Shown: positions 1-8,156 of the stretch, one piece after another
How positions within the stretch are numbered: the stretch's first letter is position 1
Layout: each line of letters starts with the position of its first letter
Program-made: the position numbers and the translations under genes
Origin: Hemicentrotus pulcherrimus
Taxonomy: Eukaryota > Echinodermata > Echinoidea > Camarodonta > Strongylocentrotidae
Direction of reading: 5' to 3'
NCBI GenBank assembly: GCA_003118195.1
Contig: BEXV01003834.1
Span: 11,921 to 22,430, forward strand
DNA: 10,510 nucleotides
The notes under the pieces: model-generated
The model's input: the letters and a program-made list of their open reading frames with translations, nothing else
What the model was told of the DNA's origin: nothing
Database searches by the model: none

Positions 1-1468
1 CCCCCCCCCCCCTCCCACAATTAATCCCCACCTCACACACATTACGTTACTGAGGTAGGCCCATACCAATGTTTTATTTGTCAGGACAGGTCTGGACACT
101 AGTGGACAGTTGATTTCAAACAATATTTACATGTAGCTTGAAGAAGTTATGTGGAACATTTTATCAATCTTTTAATAATTATGTTGGACAGTAATTTTTT
201 ATAGAAATAACAAATATTTATGATGATTAGTGTCATTTGATGAATAGTTTTGGTTAAATCCAAATGCAAAGGAGACGTACTGTATTTTTGATGAGCAGCC
301 GGATTACACAAGCCCCATCCACTGCTCGCTATGCTTTATTGATTCATGATAAAGACACTTTATAGATACCGGGTAGTCGCCGCGAATGACAGTATCTTCT
401 TGCAGGAAGCATGCTGGGTAGTACCTGAACTCGTATAGGAAGGAGGCTCTCTCGAGTCAGGAAGTCTATTGTTTTGTGATCTCAGAATAACATTACAACA
501 GCTTGTTCGCGTACTTAATTCTCCTTATATGAGCATATTAGATCCTATCGCTGTAATTATAACCTGTGTATGTACTTGTAAATACAGACAACAATTAATC
601 CATCATTAGGTGTAAAAACAGGACCAATCAAAATATCTATTGTCTCTCTGTCAGAAAGTTTAGCTGACCCTTTTTCTGAACTTTCACAAGGCGATGATCC
701 TTTGTTCTAACAAGTACATGTATGTGCAAGATGACTCTGGGATGTTTGAGAGTACAGTGTATTTAACATCCAGTATGAAACTGAAAATGACAGATGTCAG
801 AAGTATGGAACATGTACATGTGCAGTGTTTGGGACATTGGACCATGTGCATGAAGGGATGTCAGAACAAAGTCATTACATGTATAAACATGTATACAGTA
901 TGTACATGATACATCATGTAGTGCCCCAAGAGAGAAGAAAAACAAAATTCAATGATATTTATGTACACAACAAACGGAAGAGTTATCCACCACACACCAA
1001 ATTGCAATTTTGAGATTTGCATAGAATTACTGATCTCATATTCAGACATTCATAATCATCTTATGATTGGTCTGATTTATTTCAAACTTTCGCCATTCTA
1101 TACATGTATATCTTTTTTTTCTGCTTTCATGTACAGTGTACATGTACAATAAATTTATTACAAGGTTTGCACCTAAAAAGATCGGCAATGCGTGACATTT
1201 TCATGATTCGGCGTGCGTGCGAGGGTATAACACACGTATAAGGTATATAGCATTTTTTTAAAAATCTAGCGCGCACGTCATGCGTAAGAGCATTTTCAGA
1301 CCTTCGAAATGCGTGGTGTCACGCCTAATGCGTGATAATTGGTAGCTCTGCACCCCTGTTCCAGTGCCCCCTCATTGGCCTCAATGCAATGGCTAGACCC
1401 CTTGTTTGCCTGTGCATCATTACATGACATGTACCAGTAACCATCTTTCTCTATCTCTCTACACAAAG
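1..1468 (+). other. Sequence upstream of exon A (intron or 5' flank), no exon seen
   Basis: No stretch here translates to ZnT TM1 or its usual N-terminus, so this is probably intron. It starts with a C run (1-12). A GC-richer patch at 300-460 contains GCATGCTGGGTAGT. The stretch 690-1150 is rich in TACATGTA palindromes, which give several chance ORFs. A CpG-containing patch at 1184-1340 repeats ATGCGT four times. The stretch ends in the pyrimidine tract and AG that precede exon A. Confidence 0.7.
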
Positions 1469-1615
1469 GGGGTTCTCTTGCCAACAGTTTGGCCATCATG
1501 ACTGATGCTGCCCATCTTCTAAGTGACTTTGCAAGTTTCCTGATTAGCATCTTTGCTCTTTGGGTTGCTAGGAGGCCAGCTACAACCAGGATGTCATTTG
1601 GCTACTACAGAGCAG
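1469..1615 (+). CDS. SLC30A2/3/8-like: ZnT exon A: TM2 with first HxxxD zinc site
   Basis: This exon encodes residues 1-49 of the fragment, beginning [18 protein letters not shown]. The [14 protein letters not shown] motif is the TM2 signature of the ZnT2/3/8 group, and H16 and D20 are the zinc ligands. The helix runs to about W32 and is followed by the cytosolic [16 protein letters not shown] linker, which is typical of the family. The acceptor AG is at 1467-1468 after a TC-rich tract (1445-1460); the donor is GCAG|GTATGT at 1615/1616. Both introns are phase 1: the first Gly codon and the last Glu codon are each split 1+2. The upstream reading frame is not continued in an obvious exon nearby. 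An initiation codon inside this exon is unlikely, because TM1 would be lost. Confidence 0.94.
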
Positions 1616-4600
1616 GTATGTTTGCTTTAATTTACAGTTTCAGACTTTCAGCTCTAAACGCATGGATCATTTGAAAGTAGATGGTTAAAGGGATCGTTTA
1701 ACAATGTAAAATCTGAGATACACCACCCTACGTGTTACAGTGTACTCTGTGATATGGCGATATATTGAAGCCTTAAAAAAATTGCGCTTCAAAATGATCA
1801 AGAAGTGCTTCAAAAAAGTAAAAATCTTTGAGTGACCGGTTTTACCATAATCGTTTCCTCCAATAGACTGTAGTGTTATGAAAACCGTCAGGAGAACGTT
1901 TTTCAAAATGTGTAATTCCAATCATAAATATCTTGATAATCAGACAGGCAATTGGCTTGTAAAAGTCATGGGGTTCCTGACTGACCTAAAGATTTATAAT
2001 TATCATTGCATCATGAGCTAAATCCAGAATTTCGTTTCAGAATCTGAGACAAAGTTACCGGATCCCTTTAACAGGAAACCAAAATTACCTTACAATTAAA
2101 TTATTGAAAAAATAATTAAAGGTTGTTTCCTGTTGACTACCAAATTTTCTCCTCCCCATAGGGCTTAAAATTACAGGGGCTTCTCGGTTCCAGCAGGCTA
2201 TGGGTTTAAATGAATAAAGGAAAATTGTAATTAATAGCCCCTTACTTTTCATGTACATTGTAGGGAACCTCTTGCATCATTTTTATTCTAGATTATTTTG
2301 ATAATATTAGTCATTCAAAATACACTTGATAATTACATCTTCATTTTATTTCCTTCAAGTTTAGATATGTTCAGGCATTGAAGCATCTACAATATTTGAT
2401 ATATTTTGAAACTGCTTTTTCACTTTCATCTATTACATATTAAACCTACCGGTAGTTGGCTGAAATGTACATAAATCATGAATTTTACATTCTCCTCTTT
2501 TTCCTTGTTCTGTCTGTATCGTTGAAGAGGTCCTCGGAGCTGTCATCAGCGTGATTATCATCTGGATTGTGACTGGTATTCTGTGTTATCTGGCTGTCAT
2601 GAGGATAATCAATGATGATTTTACAATAGAACCTAATATAATGCTTATTACCGCTGGAGTAGGAGTGGGCATCAATATTATGTGAGTGCAGTAAAGGAAA
2701 AATGATATTGATAATGATATTGATTAATAATAATAAAGATAATGATACCTGGGGATTCTCAAAGTACCTACATGTATAAACAGAGAACTTTGAACCTTGA
2801 TAACATGATCCTTTCAGGAAGCAGCTTTTTCAAGTGACACTGGGATGGGATGTCATGTGCCGTGACAGCAGGTGATAGTGCAGACAACAACAAAACTGTG
2901 TAATATTTATATTTATAATGAAAACAATGATAGCTAGTTTTAATACAGCATTCTGGAACCTACAGCAAATTCCAAACCTGCATATAATGACTCATCAATG
3001 GAGACTAAAAAATGTGGTATTCATGGGCAGGTGGTCTTTCTATACAGTTGGCCACAAATGCATGTTTTTTTTTCATTGTGCTATTAGTAGCTGGATTTGC
3101 TTTAGCTTAGTAATAGCCTAAAATACTATATTAGAATGACGGTATTTGACACATTCCATCTTTAGTGGGACTTGGTTTACCCCTAAATCTTGAAAGGATG
3201 TTGTAAATCTCATGATTATTGTTGACTAATATCATGTACATGTATGAGATGGAGACATACATGTTAAGTCAGTTATAATGGATTTACATGTTTCAAATGT
3301 ACCCATATTGTTCAGAAAGACAATTCAACCAAACTAAAATGCTTCCAAAAATTGGAATTTGTGAGAAAATGGTCATAAGAATCAATCGCATATCAAGTGA
3401 AATAGCAAGATAGCAAGCGGTACTTGTAGAAATATGCATATGTTGTGGTAAAATAGGGGCAAACTTAAAACTTCATATCCAAAAGTGCCAGCATATTTTC
3501 ATTTGTTCTACAGAATGATTGATTGGTTTGGGTAATACTGTATATCAAATTTTAAGTAGATGGTGTGGAAGACTATTTTTGTTGGTAGACAATACAATTG
3601 TATCAAGCCTAGTCATAAAGTCAACCAGTGTTTTTTTATATTTAGGTTTGTTGTTTTCAACACCATGGAACTTATGCAGTCTACAAGAAATTGTATTCTA
3701 ACTGATAAAGTGTGGCCTCACTTTTTCACTAGTATTGTTTAAGGTTGATATTTGATCTTCATTAAAGGTACCATGTCCCATTTGCAGGCCCAAAAAATGA
3801 AAAAGTTAAATTCGAACTGCATTTGAAAGATAATACTAATTTAGAACTTCCCTTAAAAAGGTGGGGCTTGAAAATGTCTTCAAGTGGGAAAATAAAGACT
3901 ATTAGTTGTGAAATCGACTTTAGGGCTATAGAGCCCAAAAGTAATAGGCTTGATTTTCAGACAATTGTACCGAATGGTCATACTTTTTATGCTGCGCAAA
4001 GATTCAATCAGTTTAATCTTGGCCATCACAGGAAGTGGGTTATTGATGTAGACAAATGCTCATGTACCCTTAACAAATCTTTTCATGTATATTATTACCA
4101 AAGAAGAAAAAAAGCCAGTCAGTTACTCAATAGTGTCTGACAGTGAAGTCTAGCTAGTAAACAGGTTTCCTTGCATAATTTGAATATGAGGACACTGCTA
4201 ACATTTAAATTTCACAGATAGGACATACATGACATACTCATAATTCCTGCCAAGTTCTATAGCATTTGAGGTTGGCTGCAAAAGGGACATAGTATCTTTA
4301 ACTGTTTGTGAGAGACAAACAAGTGGATTTTTAACATGCACTTGAATTCTTGGAACATAGAGGTGCTTCAACCCTTTCGTTTACACATCACTTCTATGAA
4401 GAGATTGTAAATATAGTTATCAAACATAGGATAGCCTGATCCATGTGGCCAAGCTTTATTACCGTAATTAACAGTGTATAAACCGCACCTTTGTGCCACC
4501 GAAAAAATGTCAAAGTCGGGGGTGCGGTTTATACATGTTGCACCCAAAAACAAAACAAAAAGTAAGTCAAAACCAGCACAAATTTGAACATATGGGACTA

Positions 4601-7314
4601 CAAATGGTACAATAACTATACCACTATGGTACAGGACATTTCCCACTCATTTTACCGACAATTTTATCTTGCATTGTTGACATGAAGACGCAAATAAATA
4701 ATCTTCCAAAAAGAACATCTGCCAATAGATCTTGATCTACATGTACATGTAAGTTCGTGCCAATGCATAACATTGCAAAAAACTGCATGTGATGGTATCG
4801 GTGTGAGATGGCAGCGCGGTCTAAGGCGCTGGTTTCGGGTCCCATTCTACAACTTCCCGCAAGAGTTCGAATCTCGTCGTCGTCAAAATCTTTAAAAAAA
4901 TTTTAAAGGTCATAATCGGGGGTGCAGTTAATACACGAGGGCGGTTTATACAACGTTAATTACGGTACTTCAAACTGCATAGTACCTGTTTGTTTAAGAA
5001 TGGATGTGTGATGTACAAGTCTTGACGATTGTGCTGCTATTCCAAAGTTCATTGATTTGATTCTTTCATACTTAAGTGTAGTCATGATATAATCACGAAA
5101 TAAATAATACACATGTTTCTGTCTCAAGGGTAGTCCCCTGCCTGAACTATTTTCATGTCGCGCGCCCAATCAGCTAATAAGCATCACCCTCAATGCTTAA
5201 ACAGAGACAACCCTTCCGTTTCATTCTTCCCTCGCAAAAAGCCTTAATAGTCCACTGCCTAAACTGTTTCTGTGTCACAAGCCCAATCAGCTGAGAAAAT
5301 AACACACCCTCAATGCTTAAACTGAGACAGTCTTTGCTATTCATTCTCACCATCGACAGGTCTATTTTTGGGGGTTAGCGATCCATTTCGGATGCATGTA
5401 AGAGAGGAGGACATAGATGGTTGAAGAATAACGAATATGCATGTATGCGTGAGGTGAATACAACTTACCAGTAGATGTACTATTATAACATGTACCATGA
5501 CTTTAGCCAAGTTTCTCTTAGGTGCTGAAAGCATTCAAGGAATTATTCCAACCCTGTACTTATTCACTTCTATTCAATGAGAGAGGTTAATTAGAGTCTT
5601 GCCAAAGGGCAGTAGTGCTTTGTCCCTTTATTCCAACTTCTTTGTAGACTTTCACTAGATCATGATTAATACATGTCTGAAATACCTTAGCTGACTATCT
5701 GGCAATAGAAATATTGCATTACCCGCTACTCCTGCAGCTCACTAAAGCCCACTTAAATTATATTCTTTTTTCTCACCCTGATTTCTCTTTAGATTAATCA
5801 TCATTCTACAGGCAGGAGGTGGCCATCTACACAGCCATGGGGGAGGGGGAGGCCATCAGCACCTTGTGGAAGACGAAGAAGAAGAAGAAGGAGAAGAGGG
5901 GAAAGATAAAAAGCATCAGAAAAAGAATATAAATGTTAGAGCAGCGTTTATCCATGTTATCGGTGACCTCATTCAAAGTATTGGTGTCTTAATAGCAGCT
6001 GGTGTCATCAAAGCGAATGTAAGTGATATCCACATATCAGGTATGGTCTGTTCAGAGCCAGAACGGTGTTAATTCTATGTTCATGAATACAAGTACAAAC
6101 TCCCTTCTGGCATCAAACAGACCATATTTTTGTTTTGTGGGGAGGTAAGATTGTAAGGTGACACTGTCGCATTGAAATGTCTGACTCATACTCAGTGATA
6201 TATCAAATGTGTGAAAATTTCCAAGTTACCAAATGGACAGTCTGCAAATGTGTACAGTTAAACCCGATGCTGGGCTTAAGCTCTTGTTCAAACTCAGGTT
6301 TAATCCAAAGGTCCAAATTTTCCTTTTTGAAACGTGATCTTAGGCCCAGGAGAATACGGACCGTGGACTTTAATATGACTCATTGAAGAAAAAAACTATT
6401 GAGCTTGCTTTCCATGTCTTTATTGGTTAATCTTTTGGCTCATATAACTCCCCTTCCCCCCTTTTTTTGTATTTAGCTCATGTTATTTTATTTGAAGTCT
6501 TGAACTTTCAGTGTATTCAAGTGTCATGTGATTCATGAAAATTTACTATATATTAGAAAATACCAGAACTAAAGAATACCTTTAATACTTTTTTGATGTG
6601 GTTATGGATGTATCATGAACAATTGTAACGAGATAGTGGCTTAGTAAACTAACATCTGTGCCAATGTGTATTGAAATGCAAACCTTTATATAAATATGTG
6701 ATAAGATGATTGTTTGATAAACAAACCATCATCATGTATACAGTAGCTTGGTTGGCAAAGTTCATTGTATATGTGTTAGATTACCCTTGTGAAAATATCT
6801 AAACATGATTTGAAAAGAGTATGTTGCTACATAATTTACATTGCATTTATATCTTCCACTCACATTTAAAGCTTCAAAAGAAAATGTAAATCACATCATT
6901 GCGTGAAGGGACTAAAATGGACTTTAAAACTGTATTTTTTATCTAATCATCCAATTCATGTATGCCTCATAGAATGCTTATTCCACTTTATTATCTCTAG
7001 GAAGGTAGGCAGGAGCTTCTCTAGGATTTTGTTTTAAAGAAGAGGAGGGGGGGGGGGGGTCTGCATGACCCCCTGACCTCCCATATCCCTGCTAGATGTA
7101 GATAACAACATTATTTGTTTCTGCATGTGCATGATACAGTGATGCATTTCTATAATTTTGTTCACATATTGTTTAGTGATTTTATTGCTTTCTTTTTCTC
7201 ATCTTCAGAGCGATTGGAAGATTGCCGATCCTATCTGTACATTCTTGTTTTCTTTGTTAGTCCTCCTCACAACTATAACTGTCTTAAGAGATGCTCTCAA
7301 TGTCTTAATGGAAG
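1469..7314 (+). CDS. SLC30A2/3/8-like: Zinc transporter of the ZnT2/3/8 group, partial gene (four internal exons)
   Basis: This is a partial spliced gene: join 1469-1615, 2528-2681, 5793-6018, 7209-7314, 633 nt, 211 codons with no internal stop. Family knowledge: ZnT proteins are six-helix homodimeric Zn2+/H+ antiporters that move zinc from cytosol into vesicles or secretory organelles. Seen here: TM2 with H16-x3-D20 and TM5 with H155-x3-D159 (numbering within this fragment), the four residues that form the transport-site Zn tetrad. There is also a His-rich TM4-TM5 loop (residues 107-148), the VRAAF(I/V)H motif at the start of TM5 and the ADPICTF motif in TM6. Usual family length is about 320-400 residues, so TM1 with the N-terminus and the cytosolic C-terminal domain are missing and must be coded outside the window. 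Exon phases (1,1,2,0,1) match what I recall for vertebrate SLC30A8. Assignment among ZnT2, 3 and 8 is not possible because the split is vertebrate-specific. Confidence 0.93.
1685..2071. mobile_element. Short TTAA-bordered DNA transposon (MITE), 387 bp
   Basis: The left end TTAAAGGGATC (1685-1695) is matched exactly by the inverted right end GATCCCTTTAA (2061-2071). Weaker similarity continues inward for about 12 bases (roughly 18 of 23 in total). TTAA at both borders could be the target duplication, as in piggyBac-type elements, or part of the ends with a TA duplication. No transposase is encoded, so it is non-autonomous. It lies inside the intron between exons A and B. Confidence 0.75.
2070..2134. 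repeat. Inverted repeat AACAGGAAAC / GTTTCCTGTT
   Basis: A perfect 10-bp inverted repeat (2070-2079 and 2125-2134) surrounds an AT-rich 45-base centre. It directly abuts the right end of the 1685-2071 element, so it may be an older, partly overwritten element. No function is claimed. Confidence 0.55.
2528..2681 (+). CDS. SLC30A2/3/8-like: ZnT exon B: TM3 and TM4
   Basis: This exon encodes residues 50-100 plus two bases of residue 101. It opens with [19 protein letters not shown], the TM3 signature of the group (family form: AE-ILGAL-S-L-IWVVTG-LVYLA). A short lumenal loop with acidic residues (NDDFTIEPN) follows, then TM4 ([15 protein letters not shown]). The acceptor AG at 2526-2527 follows a strong pyrimidine tract (2490-2520). 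The donor is AT|GTGAGT at 2681/2682, phase 2. Joining to exon A rebuilds a GAG Glu codon, the residue conserved at this junction. The neighbouring AG at 2528-2529 would break the frame, so 2526-2527 is chosen. Confidence 0.94.
2699..2751. repeat. AT-rich simple repeat (GATATTGATAAT / AATAAT type)
   Basis: Imperfect repeats of GAT, ATT and AAT triplets begin shortly after the exon B donor. This is simple low-complexity DNA. Confidence 0.6.
3762..4301. mobile_element. Short TTAA-bordered DNA transposon, 540 bp, with an open frame
   Basis: The left end TTAAAGGTACCATGTCCC (3762-3779) and the reverse complement of the right end, TTAAAGATACTATGTCCC (4284-4301), match at 16 of 18 positions. Similarity continues inward (ATTTGCAGGC against TTTTGCAGCC). 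TTAA is present at both borders. The plus frame from the left end stays open from 3766 to the stop at 4138-4140. The only ATG in that frame is at 3874, and I do not recognise the peptide. No transposase motifs are visible, so it is probably a non-autonomous element. Confidence 0.78.
4476..4534. repeat. Terminal hairpin of the TA-bordered element
   Basis: GTATAAACCGCACC (4476-4489) and GGTGCGGTTTATAC (4521-4534) form a perfect 14-bp inverted repeat with a 31-base spacer. It could fold into a cruciform or RNA hairpin and may be a subterminal transposase-binding arrangement (inference). Confidence 0.85.
4802..4884 (+). pseudogene. tRNA-like sequence with pol III A and B boxes (SINE head or tRNA relic)
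   Basis: TGGCAGCGCGG (4809-4819), followed by TCTAAGGCGCTGG, fits the box A and D-arm region of a class II tRNA such as tRNA-Leu. AGTTCGAATCT (4864-4874) fits box B and the T loop. The spacing leaves room for a long variable arm. The anticodon stem pairs poorly and the putative acceptor arms (4802-4808 and about 4878-4884) barely pair, so a working tRNA is unlikely. It is better read as a tRNA-derived SINE head or pseudogene inside the TA-bordered element. Confidence 0.65.
4890..4908. repeat. Short AT palindrome CTTTAAAA / TTTTAAAG
   Basis: A perfect 8-bp inverted repeat with a 3-base centre lies just after the tRNA-like segment and before the right end of the TA-bordered element. It may be part of the element's internal structure. 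Confidence 0.5.
5131..5353. repeat. Tandem dimer, period about 117-120 bp
   Basis: Copy 1 begins TAGTCCCCTGCCTGAACT (5131) and copy 2 TAGTCCACTGCCTAAACT (5248). Both share CCCAATCAGCT, the block ACCCTCAATGCTTAAAC (5187 and 5307) and a TTCATTCT end. The copies are clearly diverged. No coding or RNA signal was recognised. Confidence 0.8.
5793..6018 (+). CDS. SLC30A2/3/8-like: ZnT exon C: His-rich/acidic cytosolic loop and TM5 with second HxxxD
   Basis: This exon encodes residues 101-176. The end of TM4 (ILIIILQ) is followed by a cytosolic loop [16 protein letters not shown], then an acidic run (E127 to G137, with five Glu in a row) and a Lys/His stretch. Next comes [20 protein letters not shown], the family's TM5 signature with zinc ligands H155 and D159. 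In ZnT proteins the loop is thought to collect cytosolic Zn2+ for the transport site. The acceptor AG at 5791-5792 follows TTTCTCTTT. A second AG at 5810-5811 (TTCTACAG) looks good on its own but would shift the frame away from VRAAF, so it is rejected. The donor is AAT|GTAAGT at 6018/6019, phase 0. The Glu run is coded by a short GAA repeat that could vary in length. Confidence 0.94.
6705..6733. repeat. Short intronic hairpin
   Basis: GATGATTGTTTG (6705-6716) pairs with CAAACCATCATC (6722-6733) at 11 of 12 positions around a 5-base loop. This is too short for a typical animal microRNA precursor. No function is claimed. Confidence 0.55.
7047..7059. repeat. G homopolymer run of 13
   Basis: A run of 13 G follows GAAGAGGA in the intron, 150 bases before exon D. 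Such runs are length-unstable and prone to sequencing error. Confidence 0.8.
7209..7314 (+). CDS. SLC30A2/3/8-like: ZnT exon D: TM6
   Basis: This exon encodes residues 177-211 plus one base of the next Gly. It begins [27 protein letters not shown] is the TM6 start conserved across ZnT2/3/8. It continues with [16 protein letters not shown], the end of TM6 and the linker to the cytosolic C-terminal domain. The acceptor AG at 7207-7208 follows TTTCTTTTTCTCATCTTCAG. The donor is GAAG|GTAAGT at 7314/7315, phase 1. The next exon should start with the rest of the Gly codon and encode the C-terminal domain, with its LHIW motif. I do not find it in the remaining 3.2 kb. Confidence 0.94.
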
Positions 7315-7911
7315 GTAAGTAAAACGATGGCTTATAAATCTTCTTACTGTGGGATACGCCATGCTATGTTAGCTAGTATTTCCCTCTATCCTTTACAGAG
7401 AAATACTATCACAAGGCCATCAACCCTTTTCTAGTATCAATGGAAAGAAAATGGGAAATTTCTGCAGATAATTGTTAATCAGAAGAAAGATTAACTCAAT
7501 GTCCTGTACTGTGCATCCCCCAAAAAACTATACACTTTTTAAATGGCTGCCAAATATTAAAAAAATATATTAATTTTGGGGGAAAGTGTTAAAAAAGCTA
7601 ATAAACTCAACTTTCTTATGACACCAAAAAGTCTGAAAATAATTCATGCTTGGGCGAGCACTGCTCAAATTTGTAAAGGGTATGACAATTTATTTTTTTT
7701 AGACTCCCATGAACACACCACCGAGTCTACCAGGGAAAGTTTCAATGCTACAATAAAAAATGCAATTCCTGTTCACTCATGCATAAAAGTTTGGTTTAAT
7801 AAACCATGAAATTCATTCAGCAAATCATGAATGTATCATATCACCCTCAATTTTGTAAACTCCAAACAGGGCTAAAATTATTTTTTTGCCCACGGGAGCT
7901 CTTCCCCCCAC

Positions 7912-7949
7912 AAAAGAGCCCCTGTGAACCTTCTCACGGGGGCTCTTTT
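7912..7949. repeat. 16-bp hairpin with GC-rich arms
   Basis: AAAAGAGCCCCTGTGA (7912-7927) and TCACGGGGGCTCTTTT (7934-7949) pair at 15 of 16 positions around a 6-base loop. Further GGGGGCT and GGGAGCTC words flank it. On the plus strand the second arm ends in a T run, resembling a bacterial terminator. In an animal intron it is more likely a repeat fragment. Confidence 0.75.
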
Positions 7950-8156
7950 ATTACTAACGGGGGCTGTTTTTAATACAAATTTTTGTTGAATTGGTATCCA
8001 TGTTACCCCTCAATTCTTAGCTATTTCATCATTATCATTTATTTATTGGCAAAAGTGTATGCATTTTTAATTTTTTGTTTACATGTCTAGTCCGGTTAAT
8101 AATAGTACGTAATGATGTTATTATTCGACACGTTATTCACATTATCCTATCGATAA

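Larger units (their letters stand above)
1616..2527 (+). other. Intron between exons A and B (912 bp)
   Basis: A phase 1 GT-AG intron, bounded by GTATGT and GTTGAAG. It contains a TTAA-bordered short element (1685-2071), an adjacent inverted repeat (2070-2134), and AT-rich sequence with no further recognisable feature. Confidence 0.93.
4460..4967. mobile_element. TA-bordered inverted-repeat element, 508 bp, with tRNA-like core
   Basis: The left end TACCGTAATTAAC (4460-4472), continuing through TGTATAAACCGC, is repeated inverted at the right end (GCGGTTTATACA, then GTTAATTACGGTA, to 4967). Only two bases between these blocks differ. TA at each border fits a TA target duplication, as in Tc1/mariner/pogo elements; the superfamily is an inference. 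Beside each terminus is a second GGTGCRGTTWATAC copy (4521-4534 and 4920-4933), and on the left this forms a hairpin. No transposase is encoded, so it is non-autonomous. It contains a degenerate tRNA-like segment. Confidence 0.85.
2682..5792 (+). other. Intron between exons B and C (3111 bp)
   Basis: A phase 2 GT-AG intron, bounded by GTGAGT and TTTCTCTTTAG. It holds an AT-rich simple repeat just after the donor (2700-2750), a TTAA-bordered element (3762-4301), a TA-bordered element with a tRNA-like core (4460-4967) and a 117-bp tandem dimer (5131-5353). I see no coding exon in 2760-3760 or 5354-5790. Confidence 0.92.
6019..7208 (+). other. Intron between exons C and D (1190 bp)
   Basis: A phase 0 GT-AG intron, bounded by GTAAGT and ATCTTCAG. 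It is AT-rich, with a 12-bp hairpin at 6705-6733 and a 13-base G run at 7047-7059. No transposon ends or exons were recognised. Confidence 0.92.

Noticed and set aside
694..1152. Several overlapping ORFs of 60-71 codons on both strands
   Set aside because: They arise from ACATGT-rich low-complexity DNA (Met, Tyr, Val, His, Cys bias) and resemble no protein; open on both strands at once, as expected for palindromic repeats.
1296..1550. Minus-strand 84-codon ORF
   Set aside because: It runs antisense through ZnT exon A and upstream intron, so it is a shadow of the real exon.
4368..4845. Minus-strand ORFs of 92 and 73 codons
   Set aside because: They lie across the inverted-repeat element and tRNA-like segment; no motif and no family resemblance.
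5810..5812. Alternative acceptor TTCTACAG for exon C
   Set aside because: It looks like a good splice site, but joining there shifts the frame and destroys the His-rich loop and TM5.
7047..7059. G run as a G-quadruplex or regulatory element
   Set aside because: A single homopolymer run is most simply replication slippage or an assembly artefact.
7576..7809. 77-codon ORF with TPKSLKIIHAWASTAQ, superficially like the ZnT C-terminal LHIWALT motif
   Set aside because: It lacks the surrounding family sequence, has no good acceptor in the right phase after exon D, and ends in non-homologous sequence; treated as chance.
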